Part shown: piece by piece, positions 25,056 through 36,184 of the stretch | Numbering within the stretch: the first letter of the stretch is position 1 | How the letters are laid out: each line of letters starts with the position of its first letter | The notes under the pieces: model-generated | What the model was told of the DNA's origin: nothing | Databases searched by the model: none | Seen by the model: the letters and a program-made list of their open reading frames with translations, nothing else | Made by a program: the position numbers and the translations under genes | Assembly (NCBI GenBank): GCA_036362985.1 | Contig: JAYGXS010000001.1 | Span: 68,935,480-68,999,479, forward strand | DNA from: Ligula intestinalis | Taxonomy: Eukaryota > Platyhelminthes > Cestoda > Diphyllobothriidea > Diphyllobothriidae | Reading direction: 5' to 3' | Length of the DNA stretch: 64,000 bases

Positions 25056-26514
25056 GCTGGCAGTATTGTCATTTGGTTCGCACAACAGCACTTTGTTGCT
25101 TAAGCTTCGCATTAAAACGCATATGCTTCCACTAAAAGATACCAAACCGCACTAAGACTTGCTTAAGGATGGAATGACTAGTCTTAAAGATCATAAGCAC
25201 CCATCATAAAGATCATAAAATACACATATTGCACTTTGCTAAAATTTACACACACTTTTTTTCGGGTGAGTGGATTATTTTTCAGCAATCGCTTAAATTT
25301 TCGCTGCTTTTGTAGGTTGGATTTTCTGAAAAGCTAATTTAGTCAAAGTTGATCAAGTAAATTACTGGTCGCAGTTTTGTTGCTTATTTGATGCCTAAAT
25401 TTGAGAATGACTTACAGCTTTATTGCGTCGATTGCAATATTTGGCATCCTTCACCACATATGCATGCAAATACCATATAAATTTGTTACAAATATGTATT
25501 GGCAACCTTTATATAGGTTTTTATAAAAGTAAGTTGTATATAAAAAATATTTTAGGGGAATAACCATGAAAAGACTCTATCTTGCCAATAGTGTGAGCGT
25601 CAATAATGGATTCTGGAGGTCTGCCGTAGACTAACATATTCCACCTTATGCAAGAATAGTTTCCAGATGAAAGCAGAGCGCTTGAAGTTCATTCTTAACG
25701 CACATAGCACGTTTTTGGAAGGCAGCTACCATAACTTGACGCTGACCAATGTTGCTTTCTGGCATATAATAGACTTTTGCAGAACATTGTAACAAAATCT
25801 CGCCGCAGGGGACTTTTGCAGCAACATTCTCGTGTCCTCAGTTGTGGTGAGAATTGCTAAGTAAGCTGCCATAAATTTGATCATAAAAAGGGAGCCAGTT
25901 CCCAATGGCGTGAAAAATTACTTTTAAGAATTCGCCAGAAATCTGCTTAGTAAAACAGCCAACAGTTGCAACTTCGCATGAAAGCGAAACTGTTTGATCC
26001 AAAAAATATTGATTGAATCCAGTACGTTCGGTGAAGAAGTTTGATTTTGTATTTTCACACTAGGTTCGATCTGGCAGACATTCCTTACGGGAATGTTAAT
26101 CTTCTTTTGCAAGTTTGGGGGAATTTCCAGCCTTCAAGATCGTGCAAAGCTTGAATTGATGTATTTTGGGAACTTTGTATAAGTTATTTCACCAAATTGT
26201 GAAAACTTCGATGACTTCGGTGGAACGTGAACCCTCGACAACAAGGCCAGGGTCTACGTACAGGCTTACAGCAAATTTTCGTTTAGGTTGGTTCTGTCCC
26301 TGCTGTGTCCAAAAAATACAGCCTGTTTTACTCTCCTACGGCTTTAGGCAGTATTCGGCCGCCAGTTCTTATTTAATGAATGTACTGCTCAACTTCTGAT
26401 TCAGCATTTGGCTAAGTGTCCACTTGCTATTTGGATTGCCCAGAGACAACTATTCACAAGTTTTAAAATTCGACTTGCACATAGATATATATATATGAAA
26501 AATAAAGGCTCGTC
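25056..26514. other. no gene recognised
   Basis: AT-rich, no supported exon or repeat apart from a short TA run near 26486-26497. Confidence 0.45.
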
Positions 26515-26670
26515 GGACGAACCCAGACCCTAATCTTTAACATACTTTTGACTCCATCCCAAACGTTGACCTTAACCCCATCTTTAAATCTGGGGTTCAC
26601 CTTAATCCTTAACTAATTTCCATGGGATTTGGCATACAGCCACGTGTACTGTGGGTATTTTCTGTCCCCG
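26515..26670. repeat. telomere-like tract element, partial (T4)
   Basis: Degenerate C-rich repeats (CCCTAA, CCTTAA) run from about 26521 to 26612. The right end, on the minus strand, reads ggggacagaaaatacccac, then acacgtggc, matching the left end of the copy at 3268. A matching left end was not clear, so this may be half an element. Confidence 0.4.
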
Positions 26671-26783
26671 TTTATTGTTAACGTGACGATACCAATCATC
26701 TTTACCAAGCCAAATTCAAAAAGATACCTTAAACCTTTTCGCCTTTAGCGTAACCTGCTATTATGGGCTGAGATCAGTTTATA

Positions 26784-26815
26784 GAAGAAGAAGAAGAAGA
26801 AGAAGAAGAAGAAGA
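26784..26815. repeat. (GAA)n microsatellite tail
   Basis: Uninterrupted GAA repeat; it is the 3' terminal (TTC)n tail of the minus-strand insertion 26782-26926. Confidence 0.8.
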
Positions 26816-26847
26816 CTCGATCGCTTGGACAATATGTTTATTCGCCT

Positions 26848-26881
26848 GACGTTTCGATATCCGTCGCGGATTCGTCATCAG
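26848..26881 (-). ncRNA. hammerhead ribozyme motif of PLE
   Basis: CUGAUGA, then stem II of GA-AUCCG with loop CGA against CGGAU-A-UC, then GAAACGUC. The junction ACGU is self-complementary, the minimal stem III. One bulged A sits in the same place in stem II of the copies at 54428 and 57599. All conserved core bases are present, so this copy could be active as a dimer. Confidence 0.55.
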
Positions 26882-26939
26882 AGCCATGATTAGCAGAAGG
26901 ACACGGACACGGATGTTCGCTTGTATTGAGATCAGTTTA

Positions 26940-28547
26940 CCTAGACTGTCTAACCAATGCCCTCAGTTTTCATTTTTTTTCTGTCTGTTTACTATCCAGT
27001 TTCCCATACAGAACATACGCGTTAGTTTTTAAATGTATTTATGTGAGTTCCTTTAAAATTTTTACATCTTTTTTCCTAAGAAAATGCTATTTCTTAGTTT
27101 CTTTTACCACACCCAAAAAAAACATAACCATTCTTCCTAGCATCCGTTTTACATAGTGAGGCTACATACCTTAACTAGTAAGGTAAGTTAAAATGGTAGT
27201 GAAGGTCCGGCCTCAATTTTTGTCAAGCTCTTTGGCTTCAAGGTGGTCGCAGCTTGAGCGGTTAAATCTGCAGGTCTGTTTAACTGAACAGTGAAAGTAA
27301 ATAAGAGATAAACAGGACTACTCACTGGACAGCTATTGAATAAACAGCACGGGGTCCTTTGGCGAATGTACCAAGCAAACCAGAGAGTGCGCGAGTTCCC
27401 TACCGAACTTATTCTGCTTTGACTCATTCATGCGATGTAATTGAATTTGCCTTCTTCAATCCAAACTGATCATCAGACTAGCAATATATATGTGAGCTGA
27501 GTAACTGGTCTCAGCTCTGTAGGTCAGATGCCAATTAGATGAGTCACGGGCCGTTGCTCGAACAATCACATACAAGTTAACGAACTCCAATTTATTTCTG
27601 AGGTATTTTGACGTTGCTCCGTAAGTTTGAAGACAAAACAAGGGAATAAGTCCTACAATAGTGTTCTTCCAAGTAAGAATGTAAAAAGAAAAAACACGGA
27701 TCTATCGAATCATTGAAATATTCAAAGAACAGCCAAGGTGATGCAAGAAAAATAACTTGAGTTTTTGAATTAAGCTTTGCTTGGTATACATTTGAGCGAA
27801 AGCTTATTTGAAACGCAGACCGTGAATTAGGAATTTTTCAAGAAATCAAATAGTATCCATGTACTGGTTGTTAAATGGTTTTGCTTTTGGATTAAAACAA
27901 AATGATTATTCAATTCAAGATTCATGAAACCTTACTGCTTCTGCGCAACGAGCGTATTTTCCAACAATCCCCATTTTGAAAAATGTTTCCGTTAAGGATG
28001 GACAAACCTAAATGAATGGTGCTACCTTGTTTGCAGTCTCTAGGCCGTCGTGCCACATTTCAGGTCCAAAGTGGAATCATTTGGTAGTGGAGCGCTTCTG
28101 TATAAAAAGTCGAGAAATCAAGATTGGTGAACGCAAATTTTGAGTGAATAGCCATCTTCCCGATTTTTTCCAGCAGGCACTGGGACCGTACTTCTTGGGG
28201 TTATGTGAGCGTTTAGGTTCTAGGCACTGGACGACATTGAAAAGTTCATTTTCCTTCTGTAAGCAAGATATACAGAATAATATTATAAGGATGAATTAAG
28301 CACTTGGCACTAGGCACCGTGGAGACACCATTTCCTCGTATGCATAAGTTACCGCCTAAAATGTCTTTAAATTAAGCAGCATGTTAATCAACGTTGAAGC
28401 CCGTCAGGAAATTTTTGGCTTGCTTCAACCTAAGGCACTGGCACATTTGCAAGTGCTTGTCCATATACAGTCGTGTACAGAATGCGCTAAAATCCATGCA
28501 ACTTCCATAACTTTGTACGAGTTTGATCATTGATTGAATACCAGTGT
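26940..28547. other. no gene recognised
   Basis: AT-rich; small frames on both strands without splice support. Confidence 0.45.
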
Positions 28548-29653
28548 AAATGCATTTATGAAAACTAAGAAATAATGATGAACAGCATTGGGCATATTTA
28601 AAACATAAAAAAAGTGTAAGAATTGCTAAGTGTTTGTTAAGAAAAATTAGGTTTTCCTGAAAATCCCCTATGTTCAGGAGACGTAAATAATAGCTTTAAT
28701 GTAGAATAATAGGCGTTAATAATTTATTTATCTGAAAATTTTACGTAATAATTTTCTTTATATAAAAGGAAATTTTCTTTAGTCAATTATTTTTGTACAG
28801 TTTACCATTAGTGGATAGCTAGTTCTTGAATATCGTCAAACAGAGTCTGGCATAATTTTGCTCGCTTTCAGTGTCTTCATTGATTAATAAATAAATTGCG
28901 CCTCTGTTCGACGTTTACATCAAAACCTTAAAAATAAGATATATATATTGGTGATGCAGCATTTACCGATAGAAAGTGTTTTTGGATATTAGTTCTAATG
29001 AAGATGGCCATGTGGATCATATTTGCAAATTCTTCTTAACAGCAAACCACGGTATCAAGTTCACAGAACGTCCGCAAGGTAATTCGGATATTTTTATTCC
29101 TATGATGAATAAAAAGCGTTCTCTAATAGGTTACCTCTGTAGAAAAGTGTTTTGATTATATATTCCGCTGAGGAATTTATATGCATATTAACATTTTTCA
29201 AGGTCATGTTACAATAGAATTGGAGAATTTTAACAATTTCTTTAACTTGCCTGAAGATGTACCATTCAATTTGACTGAAGATGAAAGAGCCCACTTTTTT
29301 CTTTATAATGAATTATTGTTCGCAAAAGTGGGTTGATTCCACGATCCCTTATAAGCTTGCAAATGCAAAGCAAACAGGCCACATATTTGGCCATTTTTTC
29401 GAACACTTATTAGGCTTCTGCCTGTTATATTCCTAAATGGAGCGTGAGCGGAACGTATAATTTACAAAAAATGTATATTTCTACAGGACTTTCATTCAAT
29501 AAGACTTTCTTTACATTACCTGTGCGGTAACATATGCGGACACTTTGCTTAAACACGAAGGGCAGCGGTGCGGTTCAAACAAATTGCAACGAACCATTTT
29601 TGTTACTAAGGAAGAAGATTTGTCGAGCACCGGATCAATTTGTTTATTGCCCT

Positions 29654-29687
29654 GAGCTTTCGAACTCTTACAGGAGTTCATCTTCAG
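29654..29687 (-). ncRNA. hammerhead ribozyme motif of PLE
   Basis: CUGAAGA, stem II GAACUC/GAGUUC (6 perfect pairs, loop CUGUAA), GAAA, then GCUC. AGCU at the junction is self-complementary, a minimal stem III different from the ACGU of other copies. An outer stem I can form between UUAUU upstream and AAUAA downstream. All core residues are intact. It lies about 140 nt beyond the endonuclease frame on the same strand. Confidence 0.65.
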
Positions 29688-29829
29688 AAATAAGCAGCAG
29701 CAAACAAAAGGAGGGTAATCATTGTGGCCAAAGGCCAATCAACTGTCAGCGTTCGTCATGGGAAAAGACACATGAACAAGAAGGATGGAGATCGGGGGGG
29801 AGGGGAGCAATTATAGTGGTAAACGCGAA

Positions 29830-30495
29830 TTAACTGTCAGTGAAGACGGCTGTCGTTCGGGGTATTGAGCAGCAATAAGTGTAACGCCTTGTCCTTAGGG
29901 TAGAGGGTCCCGGTGATCCTGCCTCCTCTTCTGGCCGGTTCTTAGCGGGTTCCTGTTCGTTTTCAATTCTGACGTTAAGTGTGGCCTTGTTTCGTCCCTT
30001 GCTTACATAATGGCGCAAAACTTTGTAGATCGTGGGGAGATCTAGATGCTTGTTGATGGAGTTGGCATCTGAGTACCATGCCTCAAGTGTCAGCCTTTCG
30101 GCTTTTGAGTTTCTTCAGCCTATGATAGTTGCTCCTTGAATGTCGAAGTTGTGGCCCGTTTCTCCAATGTTTGCTGCAAGCTGCGAGTTAGGGTTTAGTT
30201 TCTGAGCCAGCCATTTGTGTTCGCGTAGGCGGGTCTGCAATTTTCGGCCTGTTTCTCCTGCATAATTACAGTCTCTGTTATTGCAACGTATCTTGTAAAC
30301 AACTGCAGAGGTTTTGGTAGGGAGCAGTCTGTCTTTGGGTTGCATCACACGTCGGCGTATTGTTACCTCAGGTCGATGGGCTATGCTCACTCTTGCCAGT
30401 TGTAACAGTCGTGAAACTGCTTCAGAGACTCTTTTTATGTAGGGAATAGCCCTCCAGACGTCAGATTGTTGTTGCATCGGCCGTCGTCTGTTCAC
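29830..30495 (-). pseudogene. PLE GIY-YIG endonuclease ORF with one stop
   Basis: A single frame runs 30495-29830, broken only by TGA at 30117-30115. The order is: a basic linker (VTIRRRVMQPKDRLLP), the GIY-YIG core with VVYKI, the Cys pair in IRCNNRDC, and NYAGETGRKLQTRLREHKW (the Y.G.TGR...TRL..H signature), then LAANIGETGHNFD (the E/H motif), the stop, and the C-terminal LEAWYSDANSINKHLDLP block. The tail beyond is Lys/Arg/Pro-rich. In PLEs this domain nicks target DNA for priming. This copy lacks RT and would be inactive unless the TGA is read through. Confidence 0.75.
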
Positions 30496-30961
30496 TCGGC
30501 GCCTGCTGCGTTTGTTACTGCTGGTCAGCTAAACATAATTTTCAACATATAAATCTCAAATTTTCTTCAAATTGATGCGATTCCTTCAAATTGGCTTCAC
30601 TTGAATCTGAACAATTTTGGACAAAATTTTCCAGTTCTGGTTGGTATATCTACTAGACCTATTAACTTACTTTGTAGGTCCTCCATAGTATAATCAGCAT
30701 TAATAAACAGTTTGGTTCTGTCTTTCGTAATAGCATAGGAAATTCCTTTGGTATGAGACTACTCCATATTTCGCCAAAATTAATGACCGTTTCTCTTAAT
30801 AAACATAGCTTAACTGGTGATTCTCCTAAGTAAGAGGCTTTTTGCAGAATGAAATCTACTCAATTAATCAAAATAGTGTTACCAAACAAAGTTTTGTCCC
30901 CATACAATGGAAATTTAACTCAGTTTGCACCCCCTTCCAGAGGCCAAGCAAAATCTGCTCA

Positions 30962-31582
30962 ATGGATACATTGCGTGCAGAAATTGCCAGCCTCAAGAAA
31001 ACTCTATTCAAGCCTGGTTACCCAGCTCACTTTATTGACAAGTATAGCAAAGCCTTACGGCAAAAGGTCATGGAAAAGTCAGCTCCAAAAAAGCCTGTTT
31101 TCATATCCTTTCCTTTTAAGGGTGATAAAATGTTAGACACAATCAAAAGACGTCTATGCAATACCATTCAAAGGGCCTATTTTGCTGCTGAGCTCGTACT
31201 TGGCAACTCGAAAAAGACCCTTCCGCTTCCAACTGCTTAAGATGTCTTGCCATTGTACGCCACTTCAAATTGTGTTAACGAATTTACTTGCACTTGCGGG
31301 TGCAAGTACATAGGACGAACACAACGGCAATTGACATCCAGAGCTAAGGAGCACCTGCCGAGTTGGTTATTAAAAAAGGAGAAAAGGATTCCCCGTTGTT
31401 CCATTACTGAACACCTATTGGATACGGGACATTCTGTAGACCCAAAAACATCCTTCCGAGTACTTGTTCGGGCTCGAACAACTCGTACATTGTGCTACCT
31501 GGAGGCAGCCTCTGTACTACGGTCAAAACCCGAGCTATGTAAACAGCTGGAGCATGTTGTTAACCTTGCTTTGCCCTGGTAA
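30962..31582 (+). pseudogene. PLE RT-end plus GIY-YIG ORF with one stop
   Basis: One frame with a single TAA at 31238-31240. The first part (LKKTLFKPGYPAHFIDKY, then PVFISFPFKGDKMLDTIKRR) matches the end of a PLE reverse transcriptase and linker. The second part holds the endonuclease: CVNEFTCTCGCKYIGRTQRQ with the YIG.T motif and a CxCxC cluster, SRAKEHLPSWL, SITEHLLDTGHSVD, and a LEAA..RSKPELC C-terminus. The relative at 42812-43300 has AAG where this copy has TAA, so one base change made the stop. Otherwise the copy is little damaged. Confidence 0.75.
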
Positions 31583-31803
31583 CATGTGGCTCCCTGATTC
31601 ACACCTCCCCCTGCCCGTATTTTTGTTTGAACGTTTTTTTCCCTACCTCACTTTCCACAGTATTTCCCTTACTTACTTTAGTAATTGGATTAATGAGCCC
31701 AATTTACTTATCGACTTTCCTAACCTGTTTCTATGATCTCTTCTGTAAGAATTCAATTGGCGTATTCGTTCATTCGCTAATCACTTTATGCATGCGAGAG
31801 GAC

Positions 31804-31850
31804 GCAGCTGATGAGCGCTCGCGAAATTTTTTGATTTCATTAAATTCTGC
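31804..31850 (+). ncRNA. complete type I hammerhead ribozyme
   Basis: Stem I GCAG/CUGC (31804-31807 with 31847-31850); core CUGAUGA; stem II GCG-CU-CGC; GAAA; stem III AUUU/AAAU with a 12-nt loop; cleavage triplet AUU ending at 31846. All three stems and all core bases are present. The homologous site at 43508-43559 has different stem I and III sequences that still pair, which argues for selection on structure. Predicted cleavage is after U31846. Confidence 0.7.
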
Positions 31851-31920
31851 TGTATATGTAATCGTCAAATTTGCACCTGGGAAAAGATGCTTCAATTACC
31901 AAATAAATATTAAATTATCA

Positions 31921-33786
31921 AGTTAAATTTCATCATGAAAGTTGCATGGTCTTTAGCGAATACTGCATATATATTCAATAAGTGATTGCGAATGCTTCTG
32001 CCACACTATCCCAATTCGTTATCTGATATCGGCCTGAGCAGGAATATAATTTTACCTAAACTCATGCGGGTTACGAGTTCGCTGCATTATGCAACCCGAG
32101 TTTAAGGTCAGTTCTGTTCGTCGAGACTAGCACCTAGCAGCCTGAATAATTTCTAAGAGGGTCCGTTTGTTACTTTCTTATTACCCTCATTACAAATCAA
32201 AAGAAGGACTTTGAAAAAGGCCTTATTTTTCTGGCCAAAATGAAAGTGAAAGCAAAATCTCTGTCATAGCACCAGCACAATATTAAACTGTCTCCTTTTT
32301 TCAAAACAAAAACGAATGCCTACGCATACGCGTTCTCCTTTCGAAACACATTAAAGGAGCAAGTTATGTGTCTTTTCGAGTAAAATGGACGCCTTTTATC
32401 CCACACGTGGAAGTCCAAAAAGGAAGGAATAACAAGAAAACGTGTGGCAAGACTCATGGAAGAGTCGTAGTGAGTAGGCAAAAGCTGCACACATTTAAAC
32501 AGCGGTGACTCATTACATTAAATCTATTACAGAGGGGATAAAATGTATAAGTTCTGTGAAAAACTTCATAATTATCCACGGCCGACAAAGAAGATACCAC
32601 TAGTCGACGCACAGAGAATTTGTCTATCTGGCCACAAACATGATGTTGGTACTCGTTAGCATACTCGTTTGACATGCTTTGGCGTGGGCCGGGAATATTA
32701 TTCTTAAGCGAATCCTTGCCTTCATTAAATATAGCCAAAATCCTCGGCCGAGGCCTCCCAGATTCATGAATCTGATGGACACATGCACGTGATGATTTAA
32801 AGTGAGGAGTAATTATACACCAACTGTCGAGATTTTTTCGGCCCATCTTACTGTACTTTGCTAAGAACAACCATACGTTCCCTCGAGCTCGTAGCATACG
32901 CTTAGCTTGAGCTAAATAGGAAATGCAATGAACCTACGTTTTATGTTAGAATTTTTTCTGTATATTTGCCACTAGCTATGCTTATTACAGTAAAATGCAG
33001 TCGCTCCAACTCTTCTAACATCCACACTTGTGTGGTCAGCAAATTGGGTATCCCGAAGCTTGCGAGCATATCGAACTGTTTGCCTTGATTATCTCCAAGT
33101 TGGTCAAGTTTCGGCCAGTGGCGAATCTCTTTTGGGTTCACTTGGCCTAAGCTCCGTCGATTGCACTCTCAAGCTGTACAGAAGACCCCTGTTATTCACA
33201 GGGGTCAAGGACCCCGAATAACTGAAAGCTGTTATTACTTGAAGTTCTAAAAATGCTTTTCACTGCATATTTTAAAGTTTCAACATTAAAAATGCCCTAA
33301 ACGATCATTCTTGAATATCTTTCTTTTATTTAACCATATTCCTACGATAGCACCCCTAAAAATATAAAGCCCAAAACTGCACATATAAACACCTAAAATT
33401 TATATTCTTACCAAGGAGAAGGCTGATCAACTTAACCCTATATTCTGGCACGTACATTTACTATCAATATTTATGAATATCTTAATATTTTTTAATCATA
33501 AAAATGCATGTAGTCACCAAAATAAAAAATCATTCACAAATATTTGAGATGTTTTCTACGAAAGAAATCTGCGGAGGTGAGCCACGAATAGATTGGGGCA
33601 ACTGTATCGCCATTAAATATGATGCAAGGCCACCCATTAATTGTGGTCTCTAAAAAAAATAATGTATGGTGGTCTTAAATGTATATGAAACACATAACAA
33701 ACCTTATTTGCGTTGTTTGCTTTTTCTCATGCACACAATACACTTTTTACGGGGATATAGTACCAAACGCTTTTTCTGACTCCTAC
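31921..33786. other. no gene recognised
   Basis: A minus-strand ATG frame of 147 codons (32897-32454) has no motif, splice support or compositional signal and is not called. A motif resembling the ends of the telomere-like family (tgcaaggccaccc) appears near 33622-33634 without a core. The rest is AT-rich. Confidence 0.4.
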
Positions 33787-34013
33787 CTCGGCAGGAATTA
33801 CGACCAGAAACCGCTCGCCTATGCGCTAATTCAAGGAAAATTTAATTAAGAGGTAAGATTTGATTTTGGTTTAGAGAAGACTCAATGCTGATGTTATGAT
33901 TAATGTTTGGGTTAGGGTTAATATTACGGTTAGCACAGATGAATATTTTGCTTTCCTAAAATTTATTGCAAGGCCATCTGTGCTACGTTCAGAGATTATA
34001 TTCCCGCGTCCTG
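33787..34013. repeat. inverted-repeat element with TTAGGG-like core (T5)
   Basis: The left end reads caggaattacgaccagaaacc, then tgcgctaattcaaggaaa. The right end on the minus strand gives aggacgcgggaatata and then ccttgcaataaattttagg. The core around 33905-33935 is short (gggttagggttaat). It belongs to the same family as 9826 and 55189. Confidence 0.55.
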
Positions 34014-35659
34014 TTTTTAGGGTGGGTTATGCAGTAGTCTCACTCGAAGATAGGTCGTAGAGCCCACATCCCCTGCTTTTTCTGTTTCCTCGTTTTTAAA
34101 ATGGTCGCAAGTTGTCTTTGCATATTAAGTATTTGGTTTTCAGATTCAGCTCTTAACTAACATGTTGGGCGGACTGCATTTCCGATCCCAATAATACTCT
34201 CCTTAAATTAGTTTAATCCCATACACCTAACGTGACCTCAGAATCATGCTTTCTTTATAGCTTTTTGGTTACTTTGTGCACTTACCTTTACTTCTGTTCT
34301 TCTTCTTCTATCCTTTCAGCATTTTGCCTTTCAAGGCCTTGATTCAGCTTCAAGGTGGCTGAGAATATGATCACTGAGAGTTGAAAAACATGATGTTTTT
34401 TTCAATGCCTGCCAACATTTTTATGATAGAGTTGTTTTATACCATTCGACACAGTTAACATCCTTCTTGCCAAATTTATTTTCGCTCGAATGGGTATACA
34501 ACCTAAATGCAGGTAAAGCCCAAGTCGGATGCATCAATAACATTCTCCCAAAGCAACCCAGCGTAAGAATCTCGACTCGACCAGCCTAAAAGAACCCTGC
34601 TTTTCTTAACTGAGTGAATAATCTGATAACAGCGGATTGAATAAATATGATAAAATCTTGAATTTTTGTTGCTGACAGATATGTCAGCCGCTCAGTAGTT
34701 TTAACTATCTTAAGTGACGAGCTCCGATAATGTCCTCAGGGTCTATTGATGACGAAATCGTAAATAAGATTATATGGAAGGAAACCACGCAGAACCTATC
34801 CCATTTTCTAGTTTCATGTCCCGAGTTCCAACGGCCAGATAAAAGACGCATGGCTGGACGCTGACATAGGCGCAGTGGCTGAAAAACTAATTTGTTTGCG
34901 TGTGCTACAAAGGACCTGGTACTAAATCCAGATTAATCAGAATTCAGATAAGGAGTGGGAGGGTGCAATAATGTCCTCTAAGTATGAATGCCGCATAGGC
35001 CGCATTACAAAGAACTTGCTGTCTTTTTACGCTCGCTTTAAAGGAGGACTGAGTTCTTCCGTCAAGTGGCAACATTCTATGCCACAAACTTGTGATATCT
35101 CGTGAACTTTTCCAATCCTTGTAGGTTTATAATAGTAAGTTATGCCTAAAATTGTCACAAGAAAGTGGACATCGCTACCACAGCAGCCTTTCTTTCTTCT
35201 CCCTGTACCGGTAACTCATACCAACCTCTTAGGCAATGGGTTCGCATTGAGAGAATTCCCATTCAGTGCAGTCACATGAGTGGACGTTGGTTACGGACCA
35301 AAGCGGACTCCACACAATCCAAAAAAACGTATGTCGCGAACCGATGTGATCCCAGCTTTGGCAGAGCGTGGCATTTTTGGTGGTAGCGAAGGATATTTCA
35401 GCTGTTCACGCGTACGACGAGAACAAGATGGAACTCTCCCAGCAAATGGATTGACTACTAGGCCGTGAAATTGACAGATGAACAAGGATAGGTCAGAAGC
35501 TAAACAGCCGCTTCGAAGAGAGCACCGAGAAAGAGACGTTGTTTTTGAAAATGACCGAAGGGGCAGGCTAAAAATTGAAAAGTTATGAAAATTATTATAA
35601 AGCGTCTTGAGGCGCTCGCTTTTAACAACATGTCTACTCTGTAGTCCTGTTCTGCTATT
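34014..35659. other. no gene recognised; one coding-like patch
   Basis: 35165-35485 is GC-richer and open on both strands (for example GPKRTPHNPKKRMSRTDVIP on plus), but I cannot assign strand or family. It may be part of an element ending in the PLE tail at 35660-35765. The rest is unassigned AT-rich DNA. Confidence 0.35.
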
Positions 35660-35765
35660 GCTTTCTGCTTATGTCTCCAATGAAGAATCCTCGAAACGTC
35701 AGGCGAATAATACTGATGTCCCAGCGATCGAGTCTTATTATTTTGTATGTTCTGCTGCTTGACAT
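35660..35765 (+). mobile_element. PLE 3' tail with partial hammerhead
   Basis: The string cgaaacgtcaggcgaata (35688-35705), followed by agcgatcgagtcttattatt, matches base for base the ribozyme 3' half and tail of the insertion at 26782-26926. The upstream half of the core is degraded (ccaatgaagaatcct). Confidence 0.5.
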
Positions 35766-36184
35766 TAAAATTACAAGTCGATATTCTCGCTTATCAACCA
35801 AAATGCACGCAGTCGATTAAAATGCGGTCGGATATTCAATAAAACAGACACAGAACAAGACCTCTTAGGCCACATTCAAATCACAGCAACCATCTAACCT
35901 CCGCTAATATGGTGACCAAACTCCCAATCCGAAGAGGTTGACCTGAGAACTCTTTGCTCAGTTGACGTTTTTTCCTTCTTCTAGTGTGATACTCCAGAAT
36001 GGGATACTTGTCCTTATTTGTGAGTGTTAGTCATCTTGTGCTTCAACTATCACTAACAGCACAAGTAGTACTCCTCAGTTCCGTAATAAAATAAGAAGTA
36101 CTGCCGAAATCCTTCGCATAATACTAAGCGTGCATCAATATGTCATTGCAAACCGTTCTCACTCCTTCCAAATGTCCACTCCTT

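Larger units (their letters stand above)
26782..26926 (-). mobile_element. 145-bp PLE tail insertion with 13-bp duplication
   Basis: The segment is flanked by tgagatcagttta at 26769-26781 and again at 26927-26939, a 13-bp target-site duplication. On the minus strand it holds a 5' stub, the hammerhead core at 26881-26848, a gcgaataaac linker, gatcgagtc and a (TTC)n tail. This is the layout expected of a strongly 5'-truncated Penelope-like element, or of a short non-autonomous relative. There is no coding capacity. Confidence 0.7.
29608..30510 (-). mobile_element. Penelope-like element, 5'-truncated, GIY-YIG plus ribozyme
   Basis: Minus-strand insertion holding the linker and GIY-YIG endonuclease ORF (30495-29830), a short 3' UTR, a hammerhead at 29687-29654 and a short ttcttcc-containing tail. 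The 9-mer tttgttact occurs at 29599-29607 and at 30511-30519 and may be the target-site duplication. The reverse transcriptase is absent. It has split repeat copy B. Confidence 0.7.
28548..30850 (+). repeat. diverged interspersed repeat, copy B (interrupted)
   Basis: Counterpart of 22374-23300. The left part is about 28548-29600 and the right part 30520-30850; the PLE 29608-30510 lies between them. Anchors shared with copy A include cagcatttaccga, ttttggatatta, cagcaaaccac on the left and tgcgattcct, ttttccagt, ggaaattccttt on the right. The order of insertion is therefore clear: repeat first, PLE later. Confidence 0.5.
30930..31905 (+). mobile_element. Penelope-like element, second family, 5'-truncated
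   Basis: The coding part 30962-31582 (end of RT plus GIY-YIG) is followed by a 3' UTR with a complete hammerhead at 31804-31850. Its 3' end (aaatttgcacctgggaaa at 31867-31884) aligns with the 3' end of the copy at 42458-43605. It lies about 420 nt downstream of the minus-strand PLE at 29608-30510, in divergent orientation to it. Confidence 0.7.

Noticed and set aside
32454..32897. Minus-strand ATG frame of 147 codons
   Set aside because: No motif, splice site, composition change or neighbour supports it; a frame of this length is expected about once by chance in 64 kb of six frames.
34735..34765. ttgatgacgaaatcg resembling a hammerhead start
   Set aside because: The stem and the second core half are missing.
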